Of a stretch of DNA of 64,000 nt, positions 9,026-19,015 are shown piece by piece. The stretch lies in the NCBI GenBank assembly GCA_039105265.1, contig JAPFFF010000048.1, positions 124,001-188,000 of the forward strand, written 5' to 3'. Under the pieces are notes generated by a model. It was not told the DNA's origin. It ran no database searches and saw only the letters and a program-made list of their open reading frames with translations. This stretch comes from Tritrichomonas musculus (lineage: Eukaryota; Parabasalia; Tritrichomonadida; Tritrichomonadidae). Positions within the stretch are counted from its first letter, which is position 1; each line of letters begins with the position of its first letter. The position numbers and the translations under genes are program-made.

Positions 9026-9930
9026 ATGAAAGAAATTGAAAGAAATAGATCTTTTTGGTTTATGTATTATGTAACAAAGCAAAAACAATCGATTTCTGCT
9101 GATCAAAATCAGCCAATTCATTGATCATTTTAAGAGAGTTGTTAATGTTCACCCATTACTTCAAGAAGAACTTGAATTGAAATCACTTGATTATCCGAGA
9201 ACAGAAAAAATGCATCGTTTAGCGATCAGGAAGGGATTATGGATATACAATTATTTATATCATTATAGTAGTTTTCCACTTCTTCCACTGCACTTTGGTA
9301 TAATTGATCCAGTAATTAAAGAATCAAACCAAATTCAAGAAGGATATTCTCACAGTGTTTACGGAATGACAACAGAAAAATATTTCACGTTTTTATTGGA
9401 AAACGAATCTTTATATCAAGTTCTTTTTGATAAAATAGTAAAATCTAGCAAAACGAATTTGACCAAACTTAATTCGTTGTTTTCATTATATTCTGCTAAT
9501 AAAACTTGCACAAGTGAAGTGCTAAGTTATTGTACGAATTTTTTTGAGAATATGAGAGAAAAAAAATGACAATGGTTTTATTTTGTTGACAACTATTGAT
9601 TCTTTCTTCCCTTCTTTGAGAGATTTCTCACATTCATCTTATTTTCAGTCGTCAGCCTGTTTTCTTTTCATTGAGAAAATAGTCAGTGTTGCAATGCGTC
9701 CACAATATCGAACAAATAGAAATTTCCTTCTGAAACTGAGTCAATTAATGTCGATGTTCAATGAGAATAAGTTGTATGTTTCTGTGTCTCATATCATTGG
9801 TTTTATGTTGCTTTTTGAAGATGAAGAAATGATTCGTAAATCAATCCTTCTGTGTTCCAACATAAAGTCAAAGAGTTTAACATTTACAACAAAAAAAAAA
9901 AAAAAAAATGTTTTCTTTAATATAAAAAAT
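9026..9930 (+). pseudogene. Broken gene of unknown family, at least two frameshifts
   Basis: Three successive plus-strand frames read like one disrupted protein. They are 9026-9121 (starting MKEIERNRSFWFMYYV), 9075-9569 (open upstream of its first ATG at 9177) and about 9583-9930. The switches fall near 9100 and near A-runs at 9560. The third frame ends in a run of As (about 9891-9907) that gives a poly-Lys tail. The pieces are hydrophobic and helical (IRKGLWIYNYLYHYSSFPLL; VSVSHIIGFMLLFEDEEMIR). I do not recognise the family. A lineage-specific trichomonad gene in decay is the best reading. Confidence 0.5.
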
Positions 9931-10000
9931 TGATTGTGGAAATTGTTGTTTTTCATGGCACAAAATGAAGTGAAATAACTTTTTGATAAAAAATTTTTAT

Positions 10001-10007
10001 TCATTTA
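10001..10007 (+). promoter_or_regulatory. Initiator-like element before the lipase
   Basis: TCATTTA matches the trichomonad Inr pattern (TCA-Y-W). The +1 A would be at 10,003, 12 bases before the ATG, which is the usual very short 5' leader. Confidence 0.5.
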
Positions 10008-10014
10008 AAACTTT

Positions 10015-11034
10015 ATGTTTCCTAGTGCTGAAATCATTGAATATACCGAACTGCTTCATGCACTAAATGAAAATAATTCAAGAACCAATTACACTTTGAT
10101 TAGAAAGGGAGGAGGAACAGATGGAATTCCTCATTATAAATTATTAAAAAATTTGACAACACGTGTTTACGTTATCTGGGTTCGTGGCACAAGATTTACT
10201 GATCCAAATGATGCTAAGATCAATATTCAAATATCAGAAAAGGTTTTTTACAATGGAAAATGCCACAGAGGATATTTCCTTGCTGCCATTGGAGTTATAG
10301 ACCAAATTCGAGGATTTTTAGACGATAATGAAATAAACAAAATAGTTTGCCTTGGTCATTCTCTCGGAGGTGCTGTAGCATCATTAATAGCAATAATGAT
10401 ACAAAGAGGAGATGATGCTTCAGGAACAATACGAGGGATGTCCTATTTCCGAGATATTCTAATTCAAGATGGAATCAAGGCAATCGTTTTCGGAACACCT
10501 CCTGTGGTTTCAGATACAATATGTGAATATTCCAGAAGCTTTATCACAAACATCGTCAATGATAAAGATTTTATTCCAAAATTAGGTAATTCATTCGACG
10601 CATTACGTAATCTTCATATCAAATATGTCTCCATTTTAATGTATAATCTAATTGAGCCATATCATCATGTTAACATAAGCAATAATGATAAATTGGATCC
10701 AAATAGACTTGCTGGGAAGGTGATTATTATTGATCCAAGATCCAAAACGATTTTTCAGGGAACTAATTTAAAGAAGATTTTGCATTACAGTGACGTGTTG
10801 GGATTATTCCATCACCAAATGATTCATTATTATAATATAATTCTTTCCATTACTCCAGATAATTACACACAAAGATTGGATAGAGGAATCATTCTTGTTT
10901 CTGAGAAGTCAACAATTAAAAAAACAACAATGATAGTTGTTGGAACTGTAGCAACAGGTGTTGCAGCATATTTGGCGATAGGGTTTTCCGTTGCAGTTGG
11001 AGTCTTAGGTGCAATTGCCTCTTCATCTCATTAA
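10015..11034 (+). CDS. Class 3 lipase-like alpha/beta hydrolase with C-terminal membrane segment
   Basis: A 339-aa protein predicted to hydrolyse lipid esters. The nucleophile elbow LGHSLGGAVA places the catalytic Ser at 116. The likely catalytic Asp lies in NDKDFIPKLG (D183 or D185), and the His probably in LFHHQMIHYY (266-271). The early VIWVRGTRF strand matches the oxyanion region of lipase_3 proteins. The C-terminus (about 305-335) is a Gly/Ala-rich hydrophobic segment (VVGTVATGVAAYLAIGF) that could anchor it to a membrane. The stop is followed at once by TAATAAA, a typical trichomonad poly(A) context. Its 3' third is duplicated with the adjacent tRNA at 16,270-16,690. Confidence 0.88.
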   Translation: MFPSAEIIEYTELLHALNENNSRTNYTLIRKGGGTDGIPHYKLLKNLTTRVYVIWVRGTRFTDPNDAKINIQISEKVFYNGKCHRGYFLAAIGVIDQIRGFLDDNEINKIVCLGHSLGGAVASLIAIMIQRGDDASGTIRGMSYFRDILIQDGIKAIVFGTPPVVSDTICEYSRSFITNIVNDKDFIPKLGNSFDALRNLHIKYVSILMYNLIEPYHHVNISNNDKLDPNRLAGKVIIIDPRSKTIFQGTNLKKILHYSDVLGLFHHQMIHYYNIILSITPDNYTQRLDRGIILVSEKSTIKKTTMIVVGTVATGVAAYLAIGFSVAVGVLGAIASSSH

Positions 11035-11103
11035 TAATAAAAAATATATAAAATTCAATGTTTTTATAAAGTTTTAAAGTAATAATTTTATAAGGTAACA
11101 GCA

Positions 11104-11175
11104 GGGTAAGTAGTGTAATGGTTAGCATTATTGATTGTGGCTCAATAGACCCGTGTTCGATTCACGGCTTACCCA
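11104..11175 (+). tRNA. tRNA-His (anticodon GTG), copy 1
   Basis: 72 nt with a perfect 7-bp acceptor stem (gggtaag/cttaccc) and discriminator A. The anticodon stem attga/tcaat is perfect and encloses the loop TTGTGGC with anticodon GTG. The T arm reads ccgtgTTCGATTCacgg. CCA is not encoded and no intron is present. A T-run just downstream (11,177-11,182) can serve as Pol III terminator. Confidence 0.95.
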
Positions 11176-11195
11176 ATTTTTTGGTTTAATTTTAG

Positions 11196-11783
11196 TTTTT
11201 AAATTGGTATCGGATTTGTTGGTAAAAACGATTTCTCTTCAATTATTTAAATTAATATTTTTTTAAAAAAAAATTAACTTTTGCTAAATTTATCTTTCGG
11301 GGTTTTCCAAGAAAATTTTAAAAATTTTGGAAATCGATTCAATTTTGTACTTGACCAGCCGACCAAATAATAAACGGTTTTCGATTATAATTGATTCTTT
11401 TTTTTCACTTTTGAAGAGTTTTGGAGCAGAATAATCTTTTGATATTATTTGGTAGGCAATTTTGCCTGTAATTTCTCGAGATTTTCATTCAATTTAAAAA
11501 AAAAAATAATTGAAAAAGTTATTTATTCGTTGAAAATCAAAACCTTTTGATAGGAATTAAATCATTTGATTTATCTATTATTTGTTCTAAGAAGATTTTA
11601 TTCGTAGAAATTTCAAAATTTTTCACCTTCCAAAATTCTGATGATTTTATTCAAAAGTTTTCAAATTCTCAAAACTCTTCACAAAAATATCAACTTTTTC
11701 ATATTAAAAAAAAACAGCATACATAGAAAATAAAAAACAAGACAAATTTAATAAAGATTCGAATCATTTTATTCAATATCACT
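11196..11783. other. AT-rich spacer
   Basis: No coding signal was seen. It contains several A/T runs and imperfect palindromes (for example ttttccaagaaaatttt near 11,303) but nothing I can name. Confidence 0.6.
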
Positions 11784-11790
11784 TCATTTT
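11784..11790 (+). promoter_or_regulatory. Initiator-like element before the kinase-BspA gene
   Basis: TCATTTT lies directly before the ATG at 11,792, with +1 A at 11,786. It fits the trichomonad Inr with a leader of about 6 nt. An overlapping TCACTTC starts at 11,779. Confidence 0.5.
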
Positions 11791-11791
11791 A

Positions 11792-14700
11792 ATGCTTGCA
11801 TTTCCATTTAGTTACGATCAAATTAATATAGAAGATTTCAATATATGCCATTTACTCAACAGTGGTGCTTTTGGCTATGTTTATTTGGTTGAAGATCATA
11901 CTTCAAAAAAATATGCTGCCAAAGTCATAGACAGCAATAATATTGATCCAAAAATGATAATTAGAGAGATTGGAATTCTTATTAGTGTCAAACATCCGAC
12001 AATAGTCAAATGTTTCGGATATTCTTTAGTCGATTTCTATTCAAGACCAAATACAACGATTTTTATGGAACATGCAGAAAATGGATCTCTTGCTGATGTC
12101 CTGAAAGAAATAAGAAAAACTCCTGAACATCATGGATGTGATAATACAAAGTGTCAAATCATTCTTATTGGAATATCTCGAGCTATGAAATATTTACATG
12201 ATCGAAATATTATTCATCGAGATTTAAAGCCAGGCAATATTTTGCTTGATATCAGTTTTAATCCAAAAATCACTGATTTTGGACTGTCAAAACAATTTGA
12301 TTTTGGCCATTCATTCAGCCAATCAGAATTTGAAATTGGAACTTTAATATATATGGCCCCTGAAGTAATAGAATGTATCCCTTATGATAGAAAAGCTGAT
12401 GTTTATTCTTTTGGGATTGTGATGTACGAAGTAATCACTAAATTATTTCCATATCCAGAATTACTAGAAGAAAAAATGAATGTTTTTAACTTTAGAAAAA
12501 AAGTTGTCAAGAATGATTATCGTCCCAAATTAAATACCCTAGATAATCCGTTTTTAAAAGAATTGATTGAGAGATGTTTAATGAAAGATCCCCAATTAAG
12601 ACCAACATTTAAAGAAATATATGAAAGTCTAGCTTTTGATCCAAATTATTATCTTGATTCAGTTAATACAAATGATATTACAAAATATATTAATGATATC
12701 TCGGTAATTAATGATCCATTCGAAAAATTGATTTATGAAAATGAGGAATACAAAAAAAGTAATAATCAATTAAAAGAAGAATCAGATCGACTAAAAATTG
12801 ATATTAAAAATAAAGAAAGAGAAAATGAACGATACAAAGTTGCAAATGAAAAAGCAACTCTTGATTTAGAAGAAAAATCGATAACTATAGAAGATTTAAC
12901 TTCTAAAAATGAAAAATTGTCCAATGATAATCAAATATTGCAAAACCAAAATGAAGAATTAAGAAATAATAGCGAACCCATTATGGAATCAAATAAGATA
13001 TTATTATTGGATAATGAAAGTTTGCTTAAAAAGAAGAAGAAAGAAGAAAGGAAGAATAAATATTTAGAGAATGAAAATGATAAACTTACAACACAAGTTA
13101 AAAAATTATCATTAGAAAGAGAACAACAAAAACATGAAAATAGCACATTGGCAATTAGAAAAAATGAATTAGAAGTTGAACAATCAAATTTGTCAAAAGA
13201 AAATAAACAATTGAAATTTCAAGCACACCAACTTCAAATTCAAAATTTGAGATTATCAAATGAAAATAAAATCATTGATGAAAACAAAAATCAGTTAATA
13301 GCAGATAAAAATGAATTAATAACAGAAATAGATCACTTAAAAGAGAATAATATAAAGTTAACAAATGAAATTAATGAATTAAAAACACAAATTGCTCAAA
13401 TTGTGACAGAAAATGAACAACTAGAAACAAATTATAAGAAAAACAATATTGACAAAGAAGAATTGGAAGTAAATTGCGCATTATTAAAAGAAAATGTTTC
13501 TCATTTATTAAATCTAAATAAGCAATTGGATATAAACAATAAACAACTTACTAATGAAAAAGAAAAATTAGAGATTGATATTCAAAAAACAACAAATGAA
13601 AATACAGATCTATTGTCAGAGAATGAAAAATTACAATTTGAAATGGATCCAATAAAAAATATAAATCAACAATTAACAAATGAAAATGAACAATTAAAAG
13701 CAGATATAATAAAATTGACTAAAAAAAATGCTCAAATTATATCCGAAAATAATGAATTTATAAAAAATAATGAAAAGATAGCCGAAAGATATGCCAAACT
13801 TGCAAATGAAAACATTCAATTAATAAATGAAAACGAACTATTTGAAAATGATAATATTAGATTAACTCGCGAACATCATGAAATGGAAAGTCAATTAAAT
13901 ATCCTGAAAGATCAAAACCTGCAATTAATTAAAAAAACAAATGATTTAAAGATTGAAATAGATAAAAGAGCTCAAAACAATAATTCTAATATTTTAAATC
14001 AATTCATCACGCATAACTGCCAAAGCAATAATCCGCATATAGGAGAGTTCTTTTCAAGCTTTTCATTACGATCCCTAAAAATTATTTTTGCCGATATTGC
14101 TTCACAAAATACAACTGAAAAACAATTCTTTATTTCTTTAAATAAATTGGTTTGTCATTTATTGAAATTTAGACATTCAGAAGAAATCAAATGTTTTGAA
14201 ATTACCAAAAAAGGTAGCCAAAATGATTTATCTTTAGTGAATAATGAATATGGAATTACTATTTTCTCGGAGACATTAAAAATGCTGTATTCTTTAAACA
14301 AAACAAGAGATTTTATTAATATCTTAAAAGAATTCAATAATTCAACACTTCAAATAGAGTATCCTTTCGATTCATTTGAAACAATATATAACAGCATTTT
14401 AAATATTAAAAACTCTATAAATGATACACAAAAATTCCAAATAGATATTTTAATTACTGATTTAGAAAACAATGATCAGTTCTTTCGAAATGAAAAAAAT
14501 GTAAATTCGGTAAAGATAGATACTTCTGTAAGTAAAATTGGGGAGAATTCTTTTAAAGGATGCTCAATGAATGAAATATTTTTACCTCCAACAATTGAAT
14601 CAATTGGATCATACGCATTCTCTGAGTGTTCATTGTTAACTCAAATAACAATTCCTTTTGGTGTAACAAAAATTGCAAAAGGTGTCTTTCATTCATGTAA

Positions 14701-16117
14701 ATCTTTAAGAAAAATTAAAATTCCTTCTTCAGTAACTGAAATTGAAGAAGCAGCTTTTCAAAATTGTTCTTCATTGTTGAAAATAAGCATTCCTAGTTCT
14801 GTATTAGAAATTAAAACAATGACATTTAGTGGATGCTCGTCACTTGCTACCCTAAATATTCCATCTTCAATAGCCTCAATTGGTGATTACGCATTCAAAG
14901 AATGCAAGTCATTGACAGCTATTTTCGTTCCTTCTTCTTGTAAATTAATTGGTAAATGTGCATTTTGTAAATGCACATCTCTCAAGCAAATTGTCATCCC
15001 CTCAACAGTTATTGAAATTAAGCCGTATGCTTTCAGTGGTTGCATAGAATTAAATGCTATTTCACTTCCATCCTCACTAACTACAATTGAAAAATCAATT
15101 TTTTATGATTGTTATTCATTAAGCCAAATCTTGATTCCTGAAACAGTAAATAGAATTGAATCGTACGCCTTTTATGGCTGTAAATCATTAGAAAAAGTTG
15201 ATTTACCGCTTAGTGTTACATATATTGGATCATATGCATTTTGTGGTTGCGAAAAAATAACATCGATATCAATTCCGCAATCAATAACGGAAATGAACGA
15301 ATTTGTTTTTTATAAATGCAGCTTATTGGAAAAATTAACAATTCCTTCTTCAATAATACATTTTGGAGAAAGTGCTTTTGAAGAATGTAATTCCTTAAAA
15401 TCAATACAGATTCCTGTTTCATGTCAAAGTATTGGCAAAAGATGCTTTAGAGGATGTTCTTCATTAATAGATGTATCAATTCCATCTTCAATCACTGAAA
15501 TGAAAGATCAAGCATTTGAAAATTGTTCATCTTTAGCTGAATTAATGATTCCAAATTCAATCCTATCAATTAAAAAGAAAGTTTTCTCAGGTTGCAATTC
15601 ATTAAAATCAATAATAATTCCATTATCTGTCAAAGAAGTAAAGAGTGATGCTTTTCCAAAATTGACCAATGTTTCATTTGAACCAAAGAAAACAAAAGAA
15701 AAAAATTACAAAGATTTTTCTTTTTTATCTCTGTTTTCATTATCAATATTAATTGGTCTTCTTTTTGTTGTATTTAAAATCAATTTACTTTTTGGCATGC
15801 AGCACCAAAATGATTGCATGAAAAAGGATTTTTATGGCTTGACTGATGAATACAAGAATATAATAGAAATTTTTCCACAAAAAATATTCATAGAAAATAA
15901 AAGTGAGAATTTCTTTGATTTGGTAAGTCTCATTCCTTTTGAAATATCTATTAAAAGTTTGATATTAAAAAATGAGAAGAATAAATATTTTACCAGATTT
16001 GAAAAAGAACATAGTAAACAAAAAAACAGCCATTTCTATTTACCAAAGAAAGAACATACAAATCATAAAATAATAAAATTGGAAAACATTGCTTTTGGTT
16101 ATCACAGCAATTATTAG
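11792..16117 (+). CDS. Protein kinase / coiled coil / BspA-like LRR / transmembrane fusion
   Basis: A 1441-aa multidomain protein. Residues 10-285 are a Ser/Thr-type kinase with a complete catalytic set: glycine loop NSGAFGYVY, K44 in AAKVI, HRDLKPGN (D144, K146, N149), DFG (D162) and MAPEV. Residues 300-730 are a long Asn/Glu/Lys-rich coiled coil full of LxxEN(E/K)xL heptads. After a ~170-aa linker come about sixteen ~23-aa BspA-type LRR_5 repeats (about 905-1290; pattern IPSSVxxIxxxAFxxCSSLxxI). A single hydrophobic segment (about 1313-1335) and a basic tail of about 100 aa finish the chain. BspA repeats usually face outside or bind partners. With one late membrane span, kinase and repeats lie on the same side of the membrane unless processing intervenes. 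It sits inside a duplicated lipase-tRNA unit. Confidence 0.9.
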   Translation: MLAFPFSYDQINIEDFNICHLLNSGAFGYVYLVEDHTSKKYAAKVIDSNNIDPKMIIREIGILISVKHPTIVKCFGYSLVDFYSRPNTTIFMEHAENGSLADVLKEIRKTPEHHGCDNTKCQIILIGISRAMKYLHDRNIIHRDLKPGNILLDISFNPKITDFGLSKQFDFGHSFSQSEFEIGTLIYMAPEVIECIPYDRKADVYSFGIVMYEVITKLFPYPELLEEKMNVFNFRKKVVKNDYRPKLNTLDNPFLKELIERCLMKDPQLRPTFKEIYESLAFDPNYYLDSVNTNDITKYINDISVINDPFEKLIYENEEYKKSNNQLKEESDRLKIDIKNKERENERYKVANEKATLDLEEKSITIEDLTSKNEKLSNDNQILQNQNEELRNNSEPIMESNKILLLDNESLLKKKKKEERKNKYLENENDKLTTQVKKLSLEREQQKHENSTLAIRKNELEVEQSNLSKENKQLKFQAHQLQIQNLRLSNENKIIDENKNQLIADKNELITEIDHLKENNIKLTNEINELKTQIAQIVTENEQLETNYKKNNIDKEELEVNCALLKENVSHLLNLNKQLDINNKQLTNEKEKLEIDIQKTTNENTDLLSENEKLQFEMDPIKNINQQLTNENEQLKADIIKLTKKNAQIISENNEFIKNNEKIAERYAKLANENIQLINENELFENDNIRLTREHHEMESQLNILKDQNLQLIKKTNDLKIEIDKRAQNNNSNILNQFITHNCQSNNPHIGEFFSSFSLRSLKIIFADIASQNTTEKQFFISLNKLVCHLLKFRHSEEIKCFEITKKGSQNDLSLVNNEYGITIFSETLKMLYSLNKTRDFINILKEFNNSTLQIEYPFDSFETIYNSILNIKNSINDTQKFQIDILITDLENNDQFFRNEKNVNSVKIDTSVSKIGENSFKGCSMNEIFLPPTIESIGSYAFSECSLLTQITIPFGVTKIAKGVFHSCKSLRKIKIPSSVTEIEEAAFQNCSSLLKISIPSSVLEIKTMTFSGCSSLATLNIPSSIASIGDYAFKECKSLTAIFVPSSCKLIGKCAFCKCTSLKQIVIPSTVIEIKPYAFSGCIELNAISLPSSLTTIEKSIFYDCYSLSQILIPETVNRIESYAFYGCKSLEKVDLPLSVTYIGSYAFCGCEKITSISIPQSITEMNEFVFYKCSLLEKLTIPSSIIHFGESAFEECNSLKSIQIPVSCQSIGKRCFRGCSSLIDVSIPSSITEMKDQAFENCSSLAELMIPNSILSIKKKVFSGCNSLKSIIIPLSVKEVKSDAFPKLTNVSFEPKKTKEKNYKDFSFLSLFSLSILIGLLFVVFKINLLFGMQHQNDCMKKDFYGLTDEYKNIIEIFPQKIFIENKSENFFDLVSLIPFEISIKSLILKNEKNKYFTRFEKEHSKQKNSHFYLPKKEHTNHKIIKLENIAFGYHSNY

Positions 16118-16269
16118 AAATATAAAAGTAGTTAATAAGCCAAAATATGTCTTTGGAAAGACAGAAATAGTTGGTAAGCAAAGCTCAGTTTATATATATT
16201 TATTTAAAAATAAAATTCTTTATTCATTGTTTTTTATTCATTTAGATTATGATATAAGGATGGTTTTTT

Positions 16270-16503
16270 ATTGCAGTGACTTGCTAGGATTATTCCATCA
16301 CCAAATGATTCATTATCATAATATAATTCTTTCCATTATTCCAAATAATTACACACAAAGATTGGATAGAGGAAATTTTCTTGTTTCTGAGAAGACAACC
16401 ATTAAAAAAACAGCAATGATAGTTGTTGGAACTGTAGAAAAAGGTGTTGCAGCATACTTGTCGTTATGGTTTTAAGTTGCATTTGGAGTCTTATATGCAA
16501 TTG
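16270..16503 (+). pseudogene. Duplicated 3' fragment of the lipase gene
   Basis: Bases 16,270 onward match 10,784-11,034 (the last ~80 codons of the lipase) with scattered substitutions. A TAA replaces a codon after the conserved LWF region near 16,473, and several later changes break the frame. There is no 5' part, so it cannot encode the enzyme. It was copied together with the downstream tRNA-His. Confidence 0.9.
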
Positions 16504-16598
16504 CCACTTAATCTCATTAATAATAAAAAATTTAAAAAAAATAAAAAAATAATAAAAATAAAAAAGTAATAAAGTTATAATTGTAAAAAGCAACGACA

Positions 16599-16670
16599 GG
16601 GTAAGTAGTGTAATGGTTAGCATTATTGATTGTGGCTCAATAGACCCGTGTTCGATTCACGGCTTACCCA
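16599..16670 (+). tRNA. tRNA-His (anticodon GTG), copy 2
   Basis: Identical over all 72 nt to the gene at 11,104-11,175, followed by attttt as a likely terminator. It remained perfect while the linked lipase fragment decayed, which suggests it is functional or the duplication is recent. Confidence 0.95.
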
Positions 16671-16914
16671 ATTTTTTAGTTTAATTTTTTTTTTTTTTAA
16701 ACAAAATTCTCTTAAAATTGAATAAAGTGGTAATGAAATCCATTTAGTTTTCAATAATAAAAATTAAACTGAAAATTGTGTATTTTTCAGTATTCATTGA
16801 TAAAAGACATCTTTCAAAATAATTTTACTTGAACGGTATCATATTCTCTTCATTGAAAACTCATTGATTATTAATTCAAATCATTTTTGATATAAATAAG
16901 TATTTTTTTATTGA

Positions 16915-18387
16915 TCATAACATTTCGCTTCCTGATTCATCATTTTGATCTTTACTTGCATTGTCACTACTTGATTTGGTACTCTTTTCTTTTTCAATGG
17001 AATCATTCTCTGATTCTTCTTCCTCAAGAAAATCTGATTCATCAATAACTGGCTCTTCATTCTTATCATTTTCATTGGAATCCTTCATTTCCTCTTCATC
17101 TTTATCATTCTCAATTCCTCCCTTGCTTGGTTCTTCGCCAATTTCATCATCATCATCATCAATGACTTCCAGTAAATAAGCTACTTGATTCATGATTAAA
17201 TTAAATCCAGGACCTTCCAATTCTGCATCTTCTCTTACTTCAACTCGTGCTCGCTTTGGAATTCCGCGCAATGAGTCTCTGTCATTGAGAACAATTTTCT
17301 TTGCCTTTTGAAAAGAGAGCACGTTCAGGTTGATGCAATCATTAAAACAGACAAGTGCAAGCTCGACATAACTACTAAGAAAGACAACCGATTGCAAACT
17401 CTCAATAAAACTGAATGCATGTTGTCCAACAAACTTCACAGATGATGGAATGACGATGCTTTTGAGTCCATGGCACGAATTGAATGCAGAATTTTCAATG
17501 ATTTGAAGGGATGATTTTGGTTCAAACATGAGTGATTCCAAACGTTTGCAGAACTGAAAAGCACATCTGTCAATCACTCTGACATTTTTGGGAATCGTCA
17601 CTTCTTCGACATTTCTTCCGCAGAAAACAAAAACGTCAAAAAATTCACTTTCTAATGAGCTCTTCTTAAAAAGGAATTTATTATCTACTGTCAAAAAGTT
17701 GGCACAATTCTGCATGACTTCAATTTCAACAAGATTTCGTAATGAACTGAAATTTGATGCGTCAATCACTTCAACACTCGGTGGCAGAATCAGCTTTGAA
17801 ATCGATGAACAACTGAAAGCTGAAAATTCAATGATTTTGAGTTTTGACGACTCTGGAAAAATGATTGTTTTCAAATTTTCATGTCTGTCAAATGAATGTT
17901 GCTTGATTGTCTTGATTTGTGGTGGAATAAGAGCATCTTTGATGTCATATCGTGCATAATAAAGAGTGTCAAAGGTCTGACTGTTTTCTTCATGACTTTT
18001 TCCAACTAAAAATTTGTCTTCAATATATAAAAAGAATTTGTTTCTGGGTGAAACTTCTATGTCAATAAGGCCTGTGATTCCATCGCACCAACCGTCTTTT
18101 AATTGTTGTAAACTCGGTGGAATTTTAATTTTTTTGATAAATGTCTTTGAAATTGAATTGGGTTCAAAAGAAACTACTGCTGAATCTTCTGGAAAAGTTA
18201 ATTGATCAATTTTAAATTTTGAAAATGAATTTCTTAAAATTGAAATAACTTTATATTTTCTTCCGTGTTTTTCAATACATTGAGGAATAAATATTCTACC
18301 TGTCGTTTTTATCAATTTAAAAACTGAGGCAGTTAGGTTTTTATCATTTAATTTGTACTTGATCTCTTTATCTGTTATTAAATTCAT
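16915..18387 (-). CDS. BspA-like leucine-rich repeat protein with acidic tail
   Basis: 490 aa from ATG 18,387. Residues 1-390 contain LRR_5/BspA-like repeats, less regular than in the kinase fusion. Recognisable units include IPPSLQQLKDGWCDGITGL, ILPPSVEVIDASNFSSLRNL, IPKNVRVIDRCAFQFCKRL and IPSSVKFVGQHAFSFIESL. The last ~90 residues are very acidic and Ser-rich (EVIDDDDDEIGEEP, then DEEE and SEND blocks), low complexity and probably disordered. No signal peptide or membrane segment is seen, so an intracellular or non-classically placed protein is likely. BspA-like proteins are a very large trichomonad family often linked to adhesion, but this one lacks the usual anchor. Confidence 0.85.
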   Translation of the reverse strand: MNLITDKEIKYKLNDKNLTASVFKLIKTTGRIFIPQCIEKHGRKYKVISILRNSFSKFKIDQLTFPEDSAVVSFEPNSISKTFIKKIKIPPSLQQLKDGWCDGITGLIDIEVSPRNKFFLYIEDKFLVGKSHEENSQTFDTLYYARYDIKDALIPPQIKTIKQHSFDRHENLKTIIFPESSKLKIIEFSAFSCSSISKLILPPSVEVIDASNFSSLRNLVEIEVMQNCANFLTVDNKFLFKKSSLESEFFDVFVFCGRNVEEVTIPKNVRVIDRCAFQFCKRLESLMFEPKSSLQIIENSAFNSCHGLKSIVIPSSVKFVGQHAFSFIESLQSVVFLSSYVELALVCFNDCINLNVLSFQKAKKIVLNDRDSLRGIPKRARVEVREDAELEGPGFNLIMNQVAYLLEVIDDDDDEIGEEPSKGGIENDKDEEEMKDSNENDKNEEPVIDESDFLEEEESENDSIEKEKSTKSSSDNASKDQNDESGSEML

Positions 18388-18960
18388 TTTTTATGTAATA
18401 AAAGTCGATATTTTTTGAATATTTTGATATATATTGATATTAAGTCAGTACATAATATAATTTTAAAGATATATTCAATATTAAAATTATTAAAACAAAA
18501 ATATAATATATAATTTCTAAATAAATTGCGAGATAAATTAACAAAGTTTTTTATTTGAATTTTCTTTCAAAATTTTTATCAAATATAATTCTTTTTATCT
18601 TTAAAACAGATAAAAAATTAAAAGAATAAAAAAGAAAAAATAATTAAAAATAACATTAAATTAATAAAACAATATTTATCAAAAACATTTTTTAATCGAT
18701 TTAAAAAATGGATTTAATTACCTAATAATCAATATGAATTAGTAAAAACAATAGCTATCAAATATGATATTGAGTTTAAAATTCTTTGTTAAAGGTGATT
18801 ACTCTATTCAAGATGAAATCATTAAAAATGTTCAAAATTGATATATATTTATGTAGCATATAAATATATATATAATTAATCTAAAAGGAAGTTCAGATAT
18901 ATTTTGATAACATGAAAAGCATGGACAGTCATCTTTTAAAATATATCAAATATCAGGCAC

Positions 18961-19015
<55 letters not shown>

